From contig CAZYWA010000019.1 of assembly GCA_964650975.1 (NCBI GenBank), positions 1 through 29,704 on the forward strand: a stretch of 29,704 bases of DNA, given 5' to 3'. Numbering within the stretch: position 1 is the first letter of the stretch; the number at the start of each line of letters is the position of its first letter. Positions 1 to 6,978 of this stretch are shown here, one piece after another. Source of the stretch: CAZYWA01 sp964650975 [NCBI: uncultured bacterium]. Its GTDB lineage: Bacteria > JADJOY01. Made by a program: the position numbers and the translations under genes. The notes under the pieces are model-generated. The model saw only the letters and a program-made list of their open reading frames with translations, was not told where the DNA came from and made no database searches.

Positions 1-22
1 TGGAAAGCCCCCGAAGCAACAC

Positions 23-118
23 GGACGCGAGGGACCGCGTCCCTCCGTCCGGCGTGGTGCAAGAAGACCAGACGACGGCGCCCCCGGCTCCTGTCTCCCG
101 TCAGTCACCGGGAGCGCC
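23..118. repeat. REP-like hairpin (family copy 1)
   Basis: GAGGGAC (29-35) and GTCCCTC (39-45) form a perfect 7-bp stem around the loop CGC. The stem is extended by GGACG (23-27) and CGTCC (46-50) with one bulged base. The 20-mer GGACGCGAGGGACCGCGTCC at 23-42 recurs exactly, on the other strand, in the copy at 6875-6956. A second inverted repeat, 77-87 against 108-118 (10 of 11 pairs), follows and may be the partner arm of the same element. The copy lies outside any gene. Confidence 0.65.
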
Positions 119-153
119 GCGCGTCTGGGACGGTGAACCATGTGAGGTCTCTT

Positions 154-216
154 ACTAACAATAGTTGTTTGTATACCAATCATTCAATGTTCGTGTCAAC
201 AACCGATCTTGTTTGA
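154..216 (+). promoter_or_regulatory. AT-rich promoter/operator island of the XRE-type regulator
   Basis: This is a short AT-rich stretch in very GC-rich DNA just upstream of the regulator start at 252. It holds two dyads with the same half-site. AACAA-TAG-TTGTT (157-169) is perfect. TCAACAA (196-202) faces TTGTTTGA (209-216) with one extra base. An overlapping dyad, ACTA-ACAA-TAGT, lies at 154-165. The spacing and position suit an operator bound by the downstream HTH protein itself, which is an inference. I could not assign a clear -35/-10 pair. Confidence 0.45.
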
Positions 217-251
217 TGCGCGCCGCCCCGGCGCGCTATCCTCGAGGTCGA

Positions 252-1112
252 ATGAGCCCGCTTCCCTCGACGTTCAAGGGCATCCGAGAGGTCTTCTACG
301 AGACGCGCGTGCTGCGCGGCCGCGAGTGGACCCTCCGGCGCTTCGCAGCCGAGCTCGGCATCGACCCGGTGCTGCTCGGCTACATCGAGAAGGGCGAGCG
401 GTTCCCCAACGAGGCGCTGGTCCGCAAGCTCGCCAAGCTCTCGGGCGAAGATCCGCGCGAGTTGCTCGCGGTGCTCTATCGCGATCGCATGGTGCGCGCG
501 ATGGCGCGCGAGATCCGCCGCGCCATCGCCGGCGCCAGCGCGGCGCTCGACGACGACGTAGCGAGCGACGACGCCGACGAGAGTGTCCCCGCGGTCTCGT
601 TCTCGGTGGCGCTCTCGCAGGCCTTCGCCACGCTCCCCGACGACGGCTCACCGGTGCCGCTCAAGAAGTTCCGCGCCGCGGTGAACGCCGCGCTGGTCGA
701 CACCTTCGGCAAGGCCACGCGCTCCGCCGCCAAGCGCATCGAGGACACGCTGGTCCAGAAGAAGCTGGTCTCGGTGGGCGCTCGCGACGTGCGGAAGAAG
801 GGACATCACATTCACGCCGCCGCGCCCGACGAGCGCCTCGACCTGGCCCTCGAGTTCGCCGCGATCTTCGCCAAGAGCCTGACCGACAAGATCGTGCGCG
901 ACCGCCGCGCCACCTATCTCAAGAACCACTTCCTGCTGATCCCCGCCGAGCAGCTCGACGCGTTCCGCAAGCGCCTCGACGCGGCCGTGACCGCGGTGGT
1001 GCAGGAGTACGCCGCGCCGGACGATTCCATAGGCGGCTCGGCCGCGGCGGCGCGCGGCACGGCCGCTCGCGATTTCGTCCGTGTCCTGGTGGCGGGTACG
1101 CAGAAGGAGTGA
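252..1112 (+). CDS. XRE-type helix-turn-helix regulator with an unassigned C-terminal domain
   Basis: The 286-residue product has a lambda-repressor-like HTH at about residues 26-75 (TLRRFAAELGIDPVLLGYIEKGERFP, shown here only as a guide to its core GIDPVLLGYIEKGERFP). A basic stretch, a short acidic linker (about 100-115) and a mainly helical C-terminal region to about residue 265 follow. I do not recognise the C-terminal region; it vaguely recalls the TIGR02147/DUF4423 style of large HTH proteins. The reading frame is open from 165, but ATG 252 is preferred because GAGGT at 244-248 precedes it and the AT-rich dyads at 154-216 would otherwise be coding. The stop lies 3 bases before the next gene, so the two are probably cotranscribed. 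Likely role: DNA-binding transcriptional regulator, possibly autoregulated. Confidence 0.75.
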   Translation: MSPLPSTFKGIREVFYETRVLRGREWTLRRFAAELGIDPVLLGYIEKGERFPNEALVRKLAKLSGEDPRELLAVLYRDRMVRAMAREIRRAIAGASAALDDDVASDDADESVPAVSFSVALSQAFATLPDDGSPVPLKKFRAAVNAALVDTFGKATRSAAKRIEDTLVQKKLVSVGARDVRKKGHHIHAAAPDERLDLALEFAAIFAKSLTDKIVRDRRATYLKNHFLLIPAEQLDAFRKRLDAAVTAVVQEYAAPDDSIGGSAAAARGTAARDFVRVLVAGTQKE

Positions 1113-1115
1113 TCG

Positions 1116-1739
1116 ATGATCCGGGTCTCTTTCCTCCGCCTCGCCGCCCTGGTGTTGCTGGCCGTGATCTCCGGTGCCTGCGGCAGCGGCTCGAGCGGCT
1201 TCGATCCTCAGCTGTCCGCGGCCGCCCAGAGCGAGCAGCAGGCGATCCGCGACGCCAGCGACCACGGCACCTGCTCCCTCGAGCCGTCGAACTTCGTGCT
1301 GTGCGGCGGCAACGCGCCGTCGCCGGGTATCCCCGCGCTGGGCGTGCCGAACTCGACCGACGGCCAGCCCATCTCGAACGGCATCCACTGCACCTCGGCG
1401 ACCGGCGGCTGCGCCTTCTCGCTCGCGATCTCTCCGCAGGGATACGACCCGGGCACGGATTTCCTGGGCGCCGTCCGGCCCGCCGACTTCCGCAGCCCAT
1501 GGCGCTCGTCGACCGGAGCTTTCACCTCGATCGAGGGCCCGACCGAGTCCTACACCGGCGAGTTCGTGACCGACTTCCCGGTGGGAACCTCGGTGTTCGT
1601 GGCGATCCTGAGCTACCCGCCGCGGACCCCGCTACCCGACGTCGGCCCGACCGGCGTCGACGTCGACGTGCTGACCGACTTGATCGCCGCCCGCGCCGAC
1701 GTGATCGTCGACGTCCCGCTCTTGCCCCCCGGCGGCTGA
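1116..1739 (+). CDS. Small exported protein, probable lipoprotein, unknown function
   Basis: The 207-residue product has a typical export signal: Arg near the start, a hydrophobic run LAALVLLAVISGA and then a Cys at residue 22. The box around the Cys (SGAC) is not a classical lipobox, so lipidation is likely but not certain. The mature protein is rich in Gly, Pro and Ser, carries several Cys residues and has an alternating beta-like pattern. It ends with a valine-rich section. I recognise no family. A strong ribosome binding site (AGAAGGAG at about 1102-1109) precedes ATG 1116, three bases after the regulator gene. The two genes look like one operon, so this envelope protein may be the target of that regulator. 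Confidence 0.7.
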   Translation: MIRVSFLRLAALVLLAVISGACGSGSSGFDPQLSAAAQSEQQAIRDASDHGTCSLEPSNFVLCGGNAPSPGIPALGVPNSTDGQPISNGIHCTSATGGCAFSLAISPQGYDPGTDFLGAVRPADFRSPWRSSTGAFTSIEGPTESYTGEFVTDFPVGTSVFVAILSYPPRTPLPDVGPTGVDVDVLTDLIAARADVIVDVPLLPPGG

Positions 1740-1756
1740 CGCGGGCTCGCCGGGAG

Positions 1757-1776
1757 GGACCGGCTCCCGCCGGTCC
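1757..1776. repeat. Perfect hairpin after the lipoprotein gene
   Basis: GGACCGG (1757-1763) and CCGGTCC (1770-1776) are exact inverted repeats around a 6-base loop, 17 bases after the stop codon at 1739. No T-run follows, so an intrinsic terminator is doubtful. The sequence GAGGGACCGGC starting at 1754 resembles the dispersed REP unit, so this is probably another, diverged member. Confidence 0.5.
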
Positions 1777-1860
1777 GCGTTCCACTCCCGCTCCTGTCGC
1801 TGCGGCTGAAGCGCGGCCCCTCGCCGCCGCAACGATCGATCGCGCTCGCTCGCTGGCTAC

Positions 1861-1924
1861 CGAGGGACCGGCGGCCCTCCAGCCGGAATCGCGGGATTCC
1901 GTCTGGAGCGCGCGCGGTCCCTCG
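1861..1924. repeat. REP doublet (family copy 2)
   Basis: Two REP units face each other. CGAGGGACCG (1861-1870) pairs with CGGTCCCTCG (1915-1924), CTCCAG (1877-1882) with CTGGAG (1903-1908), and CGGAATC (1884-1890) with GATTCCG (1895-1901), around the loop GCGG. A 6-by-6 internal loop and one mismatch interrupt an otherwise 23-pair stem. The 3' arm, read on the minus strand, is identical over 26 bases to the left arm of the copy at 18083. The element lies between the convergent genes ending at 1739 and 1951. Confidence 0.8.
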
Positions 1925-1950
1925 CGCGCGAGCGCTCGACCGCGTCGCGC

Positions 1951-2844
1951 TCAGCCCGTGCGCGCGATGAAGTCGGCCACCACTCGTGCCAGTTCTTCGC
2001 CCTTGTCTTCCTGGAGGAAGTGGCCCGCGTCGGTGATCGTGGCGTGCGGCTGCCCCTTGGCTCCCGGGATCGCTTCGATGAGCAGCTTCTCGGCGCCCTT
2101 GGTGATCGGGTCGAGATCGCTGAAGGCGCAGAGGAACGGTTTCTCGAAGCGCTTCAGCACTTCCCACGCGGCGCGGTTGGGCTCGGTGGCGGGATCGTTG
2201 GGCGTGGTGGGCACCAGCATCGGAAACTGGCGCGCGCCCGCCTTGTAGGAATCGTCCGGGAAGGGCGCGTCGTAAGCGGCCACGACCTCGTCGGCGAGCG
2301 ACGTCGCGCAGCCGCCCTGCACGATCGCGCCCACCGTGAAATCGGGCGTTTCCTGCGAGAAGCGCTGCCATTGCTCGAACGCCTTGCCGCCACGCTTGTC
2401 ACCGGTCGGCAAGAACGTGTTGGCCGCGACCACGCGATCGAACCGCTCGACGTGCTCGGCCACCAGCCGCAGACCGATGAGACCGCCCCAGTCCTGGCAG
2501 ACGAGCGTCGCGCGCTGGAGGTCGATCGCCTCCAGGAACGCACGCACCCAGTCGACGTGCCGCTGATACGTGTAGTCGCGCCGGTCGCCCGGCTTGTCGG
2601 AGCGCCCGAAGCCGATCAGATCCGGCGCCACGCAGCGGTGTCCCGCGGCGACCAGCAGCGGAATCATCTTTCGATAGAGATACGACCACGACGGCTCGCC
2701 GTGCAGCATCAAGACCGGCGCGGCGTCGCGGGGCCTCTCGTCGACGTAGTGCATGCGCAGCCCGCCCACGTCGGCGTAGTGCGGCGAAAACGGATACCCG
2801 GGCAGATTCGCGAAACGGTCGTCGGGTGTGCGCTTGATGTCCAT
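1951..2844 (-). CDS. Haloalkane dehalogenase (alpha/beta hydrolase)
   Basis: The 297-residue product matches the haloalkane dehalogenase family of the Xanthobacter DhlA type along its length, starting with the family-typical opening IKRTPDDRFANLPGYPFSPH. Visible features are the oxyanion-side motif HGEP (49-52), the nucleophile elbow QDWGG with nucleophile Asp118 and halide-binding Trp119, a second candidate halide-binding Trp159 in the cap, the acid Asp245 (SDLDP) and the base His275 (DAGHFLQE). All catalytic residues are therefore present. The family releases halide from haloalkanes by an ester intermediate in the cytoplasm, and the true substrate cannot be read from sequence. The frame is open upstream to 3006, but family similarity starts at ATG 2844. 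A decayed copy of this gene's first 28 codons lies at 4379-4460. Confidence 0.88.
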   Translation of the reverse strand: MDIKRTPDDRFANLPGYPFSPHYADVGGLRMHYVDERPRDAAPVLMLHGEPSWSYLYRKMIPLLVAAGHRCVAPDLIGFGRSDKPGDRRDYTYQRHVDWVRAFLEAIDLQRATLVCQDWGGLIGLRLVAEHVERFDRVVAANTFLPTGDKRGGKAFEQWQRFSQETPDFTVGAIVQGGCATSLADEVVAAYDAPFPDDSYKAGARQFPMLVPTTPNDPATEPNRAAWEVLKRFEKPFLCAFSDLDPITKGAEKLLIEAIPGAKGQPHATITDAGHFLQEDKGEELARVVADFIARTG

Positions 2845-2989
2845 GGATGCGGCCTTCCAGATCGGAGACGAGCGGGATGCCGCGCATCCTAGCCCTGCGG
2901 AATCGCGGCGTCGCGCAAAACCGCGGGCGTCACGCGTTTCGAGGGTTGCCGACCGGCGGGCTCCGATTGCGCCGCGTCGATTCGTGCGC

Positions 2990-3009
2990 GAGGTGGCAGG
3001 TGCCACCTC
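2990..3009. repeat. Perfect 20-base near-palindrome after the beta-propeller gene
   Basis: GAGGTGGCA (2990-2998) and TGCCACCTC (3001-3009) are exact inverted repeats separated by two bases. They abut the stop codon (3010-3012) of the minus-strand gene. In RNA they would form a 9-bp hairpin. No T-run follows on the minus strand, so this may be a transcript-stabilising end or a protein-binding dyad rather than a rho-independent terminator. Confidence 0.5.
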
Positions 3010-4185
3010 TCACGGGCCTGGCGACAGATGCCCGTCTTGATCCGTCTTGATCAGCACAGCCTGGCTGCCCGCGGGTGTGGGATATGTCTCCTGGTCACCC
3101 CCAAGGACGTATCCACCGTCCGATGTTTGCTGGATGGAGTAGAAATCGAGGTTCCCGGTGGCACCGAGCGGGCTGAAGTATCGCTGCCAGACCGTGGCCC
3201 CTGCTGCGTCGAGCTTCGTCAGAGAGCCCTGGTAGAGGGAGCCATCCGGAGTGGTTTCACTTGCTACGACGAAGCCCGCGTCCGACGTCTGCTGCGCGGA
3301 GACGCTAACGTCTTCGAAAGGCCCACCGAACGTGCGTTGCCAGGAAAGATTTCCCGACGGCCCCACTCGGACCACAACCCCATCTTCGCCCCCCGGGCAG
3401 TTCCCCGCGACGGGGCACTCCTTGCCGGCAATGATCAGGCCGCCGTCGGAGGTGAGCCGCATGTCGCTGGTCGAGCTGTAGTTGGGACTGGCGAGGCTCC
3501 CTTGCCAGATCACCTGGCCGCTCGGATCGAGCTTCGCCCACCAGATGTTGCGCGCGGCCGATCCGGCCCGCAGGGTGGTTCCTGCGACGACGTAGAGTGC
3601 GTCGGAGGTCTCTCGAAGGACGACGGCTTCGTGATCCGTGAGGGGTGTCGGGCTCACCGCGGTCTCGGACTGAAGGTTCCCGTTCGCATCGAACCTCGAG
3701 ATCACGGGCGTCGCGCAGGTGTCGCCGCGCGGGCAAGGAGTCACGCTCTGGCCGGCCACGCCCACGTAGCCGCCATCGGTCGCACGGGTGGCGGTGTACA
3801 CATATGCGCTCGCCTGCCACGACACCTGGCCGGTGGCGTCGGTCTTCATCAAGAGAGTGGAGTAGGAATGACCGACCAGAAAGAACCCGCCGTCGGGCGT
3901 CTGCTCCACGTGGTGGAACTCGTCGTTCGCGATGCCCTGAAAGATCTGCTGCCATACCACGTTGCCTAGCTCGTCGGTCTTGACGAGGTACGGATGCTGC
4001 GAGCTATCCGAGAGCTCCCGGTATGAACCCGCGAAGACGAACCCGCCGTCGGTGGTCTGCTGAACCGACAAGGCGCTCGCGAATGCACCCACGCCGTACT
4101 CGAGCTGGAACGTCACGGGTGAGCAGGTGGCTCCGACGCTCACCGATGCGAGCAGGGCGCAGAGCAAAATCCGTTGAACGCGCAT
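3010..4185 (-). CDS. Exported beta-propeller-like repeat protein
   Basis: The 391-residue product starts with an export signal (MRVQRILLCALLASVSVGA, then a Cys at residue 21; lipidation possible). At least six copies of a repeat whose core reads like QTSDGGYVLGG follow: variants are QTTDGGFVFAG, QTPDGGFFLVG, ATDGGYVGVAG, LTSDGGLIIAG and QTSDAGFVVAS. Between them are strands with the pattern KTDATGQVSWQ. This is the signature of beta-propeller-like exported proteins common in soil proteobacteria and bacteroidetes. No enzymatic motif is seen, so binding or surface display is the likely role. By eye its GC content and codon choice are less extreme than those of its neighbours, and it sits between the dehalogenase gene and a fragment copied from it, which suggests recent arrival. 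ATG 4185 follows GAGGGGAC, a fair ribosome binding site. Confidence 0.72.
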   Translation of the reverse strand: MRVQRILLCALLASVSVGATCSPVTFQLEYGVGAFASALSVQQTTDGGFVFAGSYRELSDSSQHPYLVKTDELGNVVWQQIFQGIANDEFHHVEQTPDGGFFLVGHSYSTLLMKTDATGQVSWQASAYVYTATRATDGGYVGVAGQSVTPCPRGDTCATPVISRFDANGNLQSETAVSPTPLTDHEAVVLRETSDALYVVAGTTLRAGSAARNIWWAKLDPSGQVIWQGSLASPNYSSTSDMRLTSDGGLIIAGKECPVAGNCPGGEDGVVVRVGPSGNLSWQRTFGGPFEDVSVSAQQTSDAGFVVASETTPDGSLYQGSLTKLDAAGATVWQRYFSPLGATGNLDFYSIQQTSDGGYVLGGDQETYPTPAGSQAVLIKTDQDGHLSPGP

Positions 4186-4378
4186 GCGTGCTGTCCCCTC
4201 GGGGCGAAGGCCCTGATCGGTTGGTGAAACTTCGACGGGGAGCCGGACGCTCGAGCCGGACTCGAAATCGAACGAAAAGCTTAGAGCGTTGAGGGCCGTC
4301 CGATACTTTTGGTGGCCGCTCGGGAGGGAGAAAAACTCTACGGCCGGCGCGCGGGAATCGTCAAGCGCTGAAACCACG

Positions 4379-4460
4379 CCACCGACCTCGGCGTAGTGCG
4401 GCGAAAACGGATCACCGGGCAGATTCCGAAACGGTCGTCGGGCGTGCGCTTGGTGTCCAT
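4379..4460 (-). pseudogene. Decayed fragment of the haloalkane dehalogenase 5' end
   Basis: Read on the minus strand from ATG 4460, this stretch matches the first 28 codons of the dehalogenase gene (2844 downward) at roughly 90% of bases. There is one deleted base after TTCG, which shifts the frame, and about eight substitutions. Similarity stops just after the codons for VGG, and nothing of the rest of the gene is present. The remaining non-coding sequence from 4186 to 4526 shows no other recognisable gene. Confidence 0.75.
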
Positions 4461-4526
4461 CGGTGGCTCCGCGGCCGCGAGCTTCGTCGAGGGAAACGAT
4501 AGCTCGATCGCGGCGGGCCTGGTGTT

Positions 4527-6233
4527 TCAGCGCGGGTCGTCGGACTTTCCGTTCTTTGCTCGGTACTCGTCGCGGAGCCGCGCCACATCGTCGAACTGGT
4601 CTTCGGGGACGATCGCGCCGCGAATCGACGGCCACGATTTCTCGGCGAACCTCGCCCACTCGACGCGTTCCTCGGCGGTCGTTCCGACCACCTCGAGCCC
4701 GTCTTTCTCCATGGCGACGAGCGAGTCGCTCTCGAGCTTGCCGACCTCGGCGTCGATGCGTTTGCCGAACCGGCGAGCGGTCTCGAGGAGCTTGGGCCGC
4801 AGATCGGGATTGATCTTCTCCCAGGTTTCCTTCTTCACGAGCATCGCGGTCAGCAGCCGTCCCCAGGGAACGTCGGTCATGTAGTGCGCCTTCTCGTACC
4901 AGCGAGAGGCGTTCGCCATGATCGCGCTGGTGGTGAACCCCTCGATCATTCCGGTGGTGAGGCCGCTCATCATGTCGGTGGCCGAGAACACCACTGGCTG
5001 GAAGCCCGCCGCCTTCCACGCCTCTACCGCCGCCGGATCGCCTGCCCACGCGAAGACCTTGAGCCCCGCCGCATCGGCGGGGGAGCGCAGCGGCTTCTTC
5101 GCGAAGAAGCGGATCCAACCCGCGTCGCCCCACGCCAGCACGACGTAGTCCTTGTCGAGAAGCCGTTTCTCCCAGACCGGCTCCATTCGTTCGAGCACGT
5201 AATTCGTCTCGGCGTCGCTCCCCAGCAAGCCCGGGACGCTCGCCGCCTGGGTCCCTGGGTCGATGTCGCGCAAACCCACCACTGTGAGAGCGGCGGCTTG
5301 CACCTGACCCACGCGCATCTTCTTGACGGTGTCGCCCTCGTCGCCCGTGAGGCCGCCCGCATAGACCTTGAGCCCGATCGGCGTTCCGGTGTCTTTCGAC
5401 TGCTCCGTCCACTTCTCCCCGAGCTCGACCAGCAGGTTCTCCCACGCCGAGCCTTGCGGTGCGAGCGTCGCGAGCTTGATCTTCACGCCGTAGCCGGTCG
5501 AGCCGCTCCACCCGTCGCTGCGGGTGGGATACGTCGAAGAGGGATAGGCCGGCGTGCTGGGTGACGAGTTGGCAGAGCTCGTGTCCGATTCGTTCACGGT
5601 CGCGATCTCCGCTCGATCGGCCCTCGGGGAGGCTTGAGACGAACTCGCGTAAGCGCTGCCGTCACCCACGGTCGCGTGGAAGGGCACGTGATCGACCGCA
5701 GGGGGCCGGGCGGGTCGAGTCGGCATCGGCGCCGGAGTCGGTAGCAGCGAGTGATTCGGTGGCAGAGCGGGAAGTACCTCTGGCGCAGGGACGGGAGCGA
5801 CTTCGCGCGGAGCTCGCGGCGCGGGCTCCGTGGCCGGCTCGCGACGCGCGGTCGACGCGGGAGCCGGCTTCTGACGAAGGGCGTCGTCGAGCCGCTGATA
5901 CCACCACTCGAGCCCCATCCCGATCAGCAGTGACGCGGCGATTGCCACGGGAACGAGCTCCCGCCGTGTGAGGCTGGGAGCCGCGAGGCGATGCGGGGCG
6001 TGGAGCTTGCCTTTCGCGTTCGCCAGGATCGCGCGGCGGCGATCGGCTGGGATCTCGAACGGAGCCCGCGACGCCGGTTCCAGTTCGTGCGCCAGGCGGC
6101 GCAGCAGCGCCACGCCCTCTCGACACTCGGCGCACGAGCGCAGGTGCGCGTACTCGAAGTCGCTGCCGCGGCCCAAGCGCAGCGCGTCGAGGCTGAGCGG
6201 GCCCAGGTGCTCGGTGGTCGCGTCGTCGCTCAT
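4527..6233 (-). CDS. Anti-sigma factor fused to a TRAP DctP-type solute-binding domain
   Basis: This 568-residue protein has four parts. Residues 1-60 are a zinc-type anti-sigma domain with the H-x3-C-x2-C signature (His30, Cys34, Cys37, in HLRSCAECREG). Residues about 93-112 form a single membrane segment. Residues about 120-248 are a Pro/Ala/Ser-rich linker. Residues 249-555 are a complete DctP (PF03480-like) periplasmic binding domain, starting VKIKLATLAPQGSAWENL and including YAGGLTGDEGD and AWAGDP. The zinc domain would be cytoplasmic and the DctP domain periplasmic. The Arg that many DctP proteins use to hold a carboxylate (GLKIR) is Phe394 here (GLKVF), as far as alignment by eye allows. 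No DctQ/DctM transporter genes lie nearby, so sensing rather than uptake is likely. ATG 6233 overlaps the sigma stop by four bases (ATGA), implying coupled translation. Confidence 0.85.
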   Translation of the reverse strand: MSDDATTEHLGPLSLDALRLGRGSDFEYAHLRSCAECREGVALLRRLAHELEPASRAPFEIPADRRRAILANAKGKLHAPHRLAAPSLTRRELVPVAIAASLLIGMGLEWWYQRLDDALRQKPAPASTARREPATEPAPRAPREVAPVPAPEVLPALPPNHSLLPTPAPMPTRPARPPAVDHVPFHATVGDGSAYASSSQASPRADRAEIATVNESDTSSANSSPSTPAYPSSTYPTRSDGWSGSTGYGVKIKLATLAPQGSAWENLLVELGEKWTEQSKDTGTPIGLKVYAGGLTGDEGDTVKKMRVGQVQAAALTVVGLRDIDPGTQAASVPGLLGSDAETNYVLERMEPVWEKRLLDKDYVVLAWGDAGWIRFFAKKPLRSPADAAGLKVFAWAGDPAAVEAWKAAGFQPVVFSATDMMSGLTTGMIEGFTTSAIMANASRWYEKAHYMTDVPWGRLLTAMLVKKETWEKINPDLRPKLLETARRFGKRIDAEVGKLESDSLVAMEKDGLEVVGTTAEERVEWARFAEKSWPSIRGAIVPEDQFDDVARLRDEYRAKNGKSDDPR

Positions 6234-6811
6234 GAGCCGAGGACCTCGCGCAGCGCGCGGATCGCGTGGTGGAGGCGGGATTTCACGGTGCCTTCGGGGA
6301 TCGCGAGTGCTTCGGCGATCTCGCGCACGCTCAGGCCGTCGCCGAAGCGCATCAGCACCACTTCGCGGTGGGGCGGCTCGACGGCCGCGAGCGCTTTCCT
6401 GAGATCGGGCTGGATCCAGGCATCGAGCCACGACGCGTCGATGAGCACCACGTCGTCCACGTTGGCGCGGCGCTTTCGCTGGCGGTGCTTGGAGATCGAG
6501 AGGTGCCGGACTACCGGATAAAGGAAACCACGTAGTGTGGTGGTGAGGGTGAGGGAGGGCATCTTGCCGACCAGGTACTCGAAGGTCTCGCTCAGGACGT
6601 CGAGGGCGTCGTCGCGCTGGCCGAGGAAACGCATGGCGAGGGCGGTGACCCAGCCCGAGTGGCGGTCGAAGATCGTCTCGAACGCGGCGGCGTCGCCGCG
6701 CCGTGCGCGCAGCACCAGCGCCGAGTCGGGCTCGACCGCCCGGGGCACGCGGAGTCGATCGTCCGGGTCGGTCACTGCCGCCACTTGTACCGCAGCCCTC
6801 GCCGGCGCCAC
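6230..6811 (-). CDS. ECF-type RNA polymerase sigma factor
   Basis: The product (193 residues from GTG 6811) has sigma region 2 at about residues 30-112 (ALVLRARRGDAAAFETIFD through RGFLYPVVRHLSISKHRQRKR) and region 4 at about 140-188 (LAAVEPPHREVVLMRFGDG and LSVREIAEALAIPEGTVKSR). Region 3 is absent, as expected for the ECF group. It would direct RNA polymerase to promoters controlled by the downstream anti-sigma-DctP protein, whose gene overlaps this stop. The start is uncertain: GTG 6811 has no ribosome binding site, while GTG 6784 follows GAGGG at a usual distance and leaves both sigma regions intact. A possible ECF promoter for this gene lies at 6816-6845. Confidence 0.88.
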   Translation of the reverse strand: MAPARAAVQVAAVTDPDDRLRVPRAVEPDSALVLRARRGDAAAFETIFDRHSGWVTALAMRFLGQRDDALDVLSETFEYLVGKMPSLTLTTTLRGFLYPVVRHLSISKHRQRKRRANVDDVVLIDASWLDAWIQPDLRKALAAVEPPHREVVLMRFGDGLSVREIAEALAIPEGTVKSRLHHAIRALREVLGS

Positions 6812-6815
6812 GAAC

Positions 6816-6845
6816 CGTTAGCGGGGAGGACACCCCAAACGTTCA
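6816..6845 (-). promoter_or_regulatory. Candidate ECF promoter of the sigma gene
   Basis: On the minus strand, TGAACG (6845-6840) is followed after 18 bases by CTAACG (6821-6816). The GAAC core at -35 is typical of ECF promoters. The spacer contains a small hairpin, GGGG-TGTCCT-CCCC. A start site about 7 bases beyond the -10 would fall near 6809, which would favour GTG 6784 as the translation start. This is weak evidence from a single site. Confidence 0.3.
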
Positions 6846-6874
6846 CGGGGTCCGAAAACCTCGCGCTGCGGCCG

Positions 6875-6956
6875 GTTGGACGGACGCGGTCCCTCGCGTC
6901 CGCGGCGGTCGATCGAGATCCGACGCTGCGGCTGCGAGGGACCGCAGCCCTCCAAC
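6875..6956. repeat. REP doublet in opposite polarity (family copy 3)
   Basis: The ends are inverted repeats. The first 33 bases, starting GTTGGACGGACGCGGTCCC, match about 27 of 33 bases of the reverse complement of the last 33. The shared core GCGGTCCCTCGC is at 6886-6897 and its reverse complement at 6934-6945. In this copy the GAGGGACC cores point inward and the CTCCA ends outward, the reverse of the copies at 1861, 9114 and 18083. It fills most of the gap between the sigma gene and cobA-hemD. Confidence 0.75.
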
Positions 6957-6978
6957 GGACCGGCTGCCCTCCGTGTGG

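Noticed and set aside
209-2248. A 679-codon open frame spanning the first two genes and the dehalogenase
   Set aside because: It is Arg/Pro-rich with no domain and shadows well-supported genes in other frames; long false frames are expected at this GC content.
4527-6233. Ordinary TRAP transporter receptor with a long signal peptide
   Set aside because: The first 90 residues carry a clean H-x3-C-x2-C anti-sigma motif, the start overlaps an ECF sigma gene, and no transporter genes are nearby.
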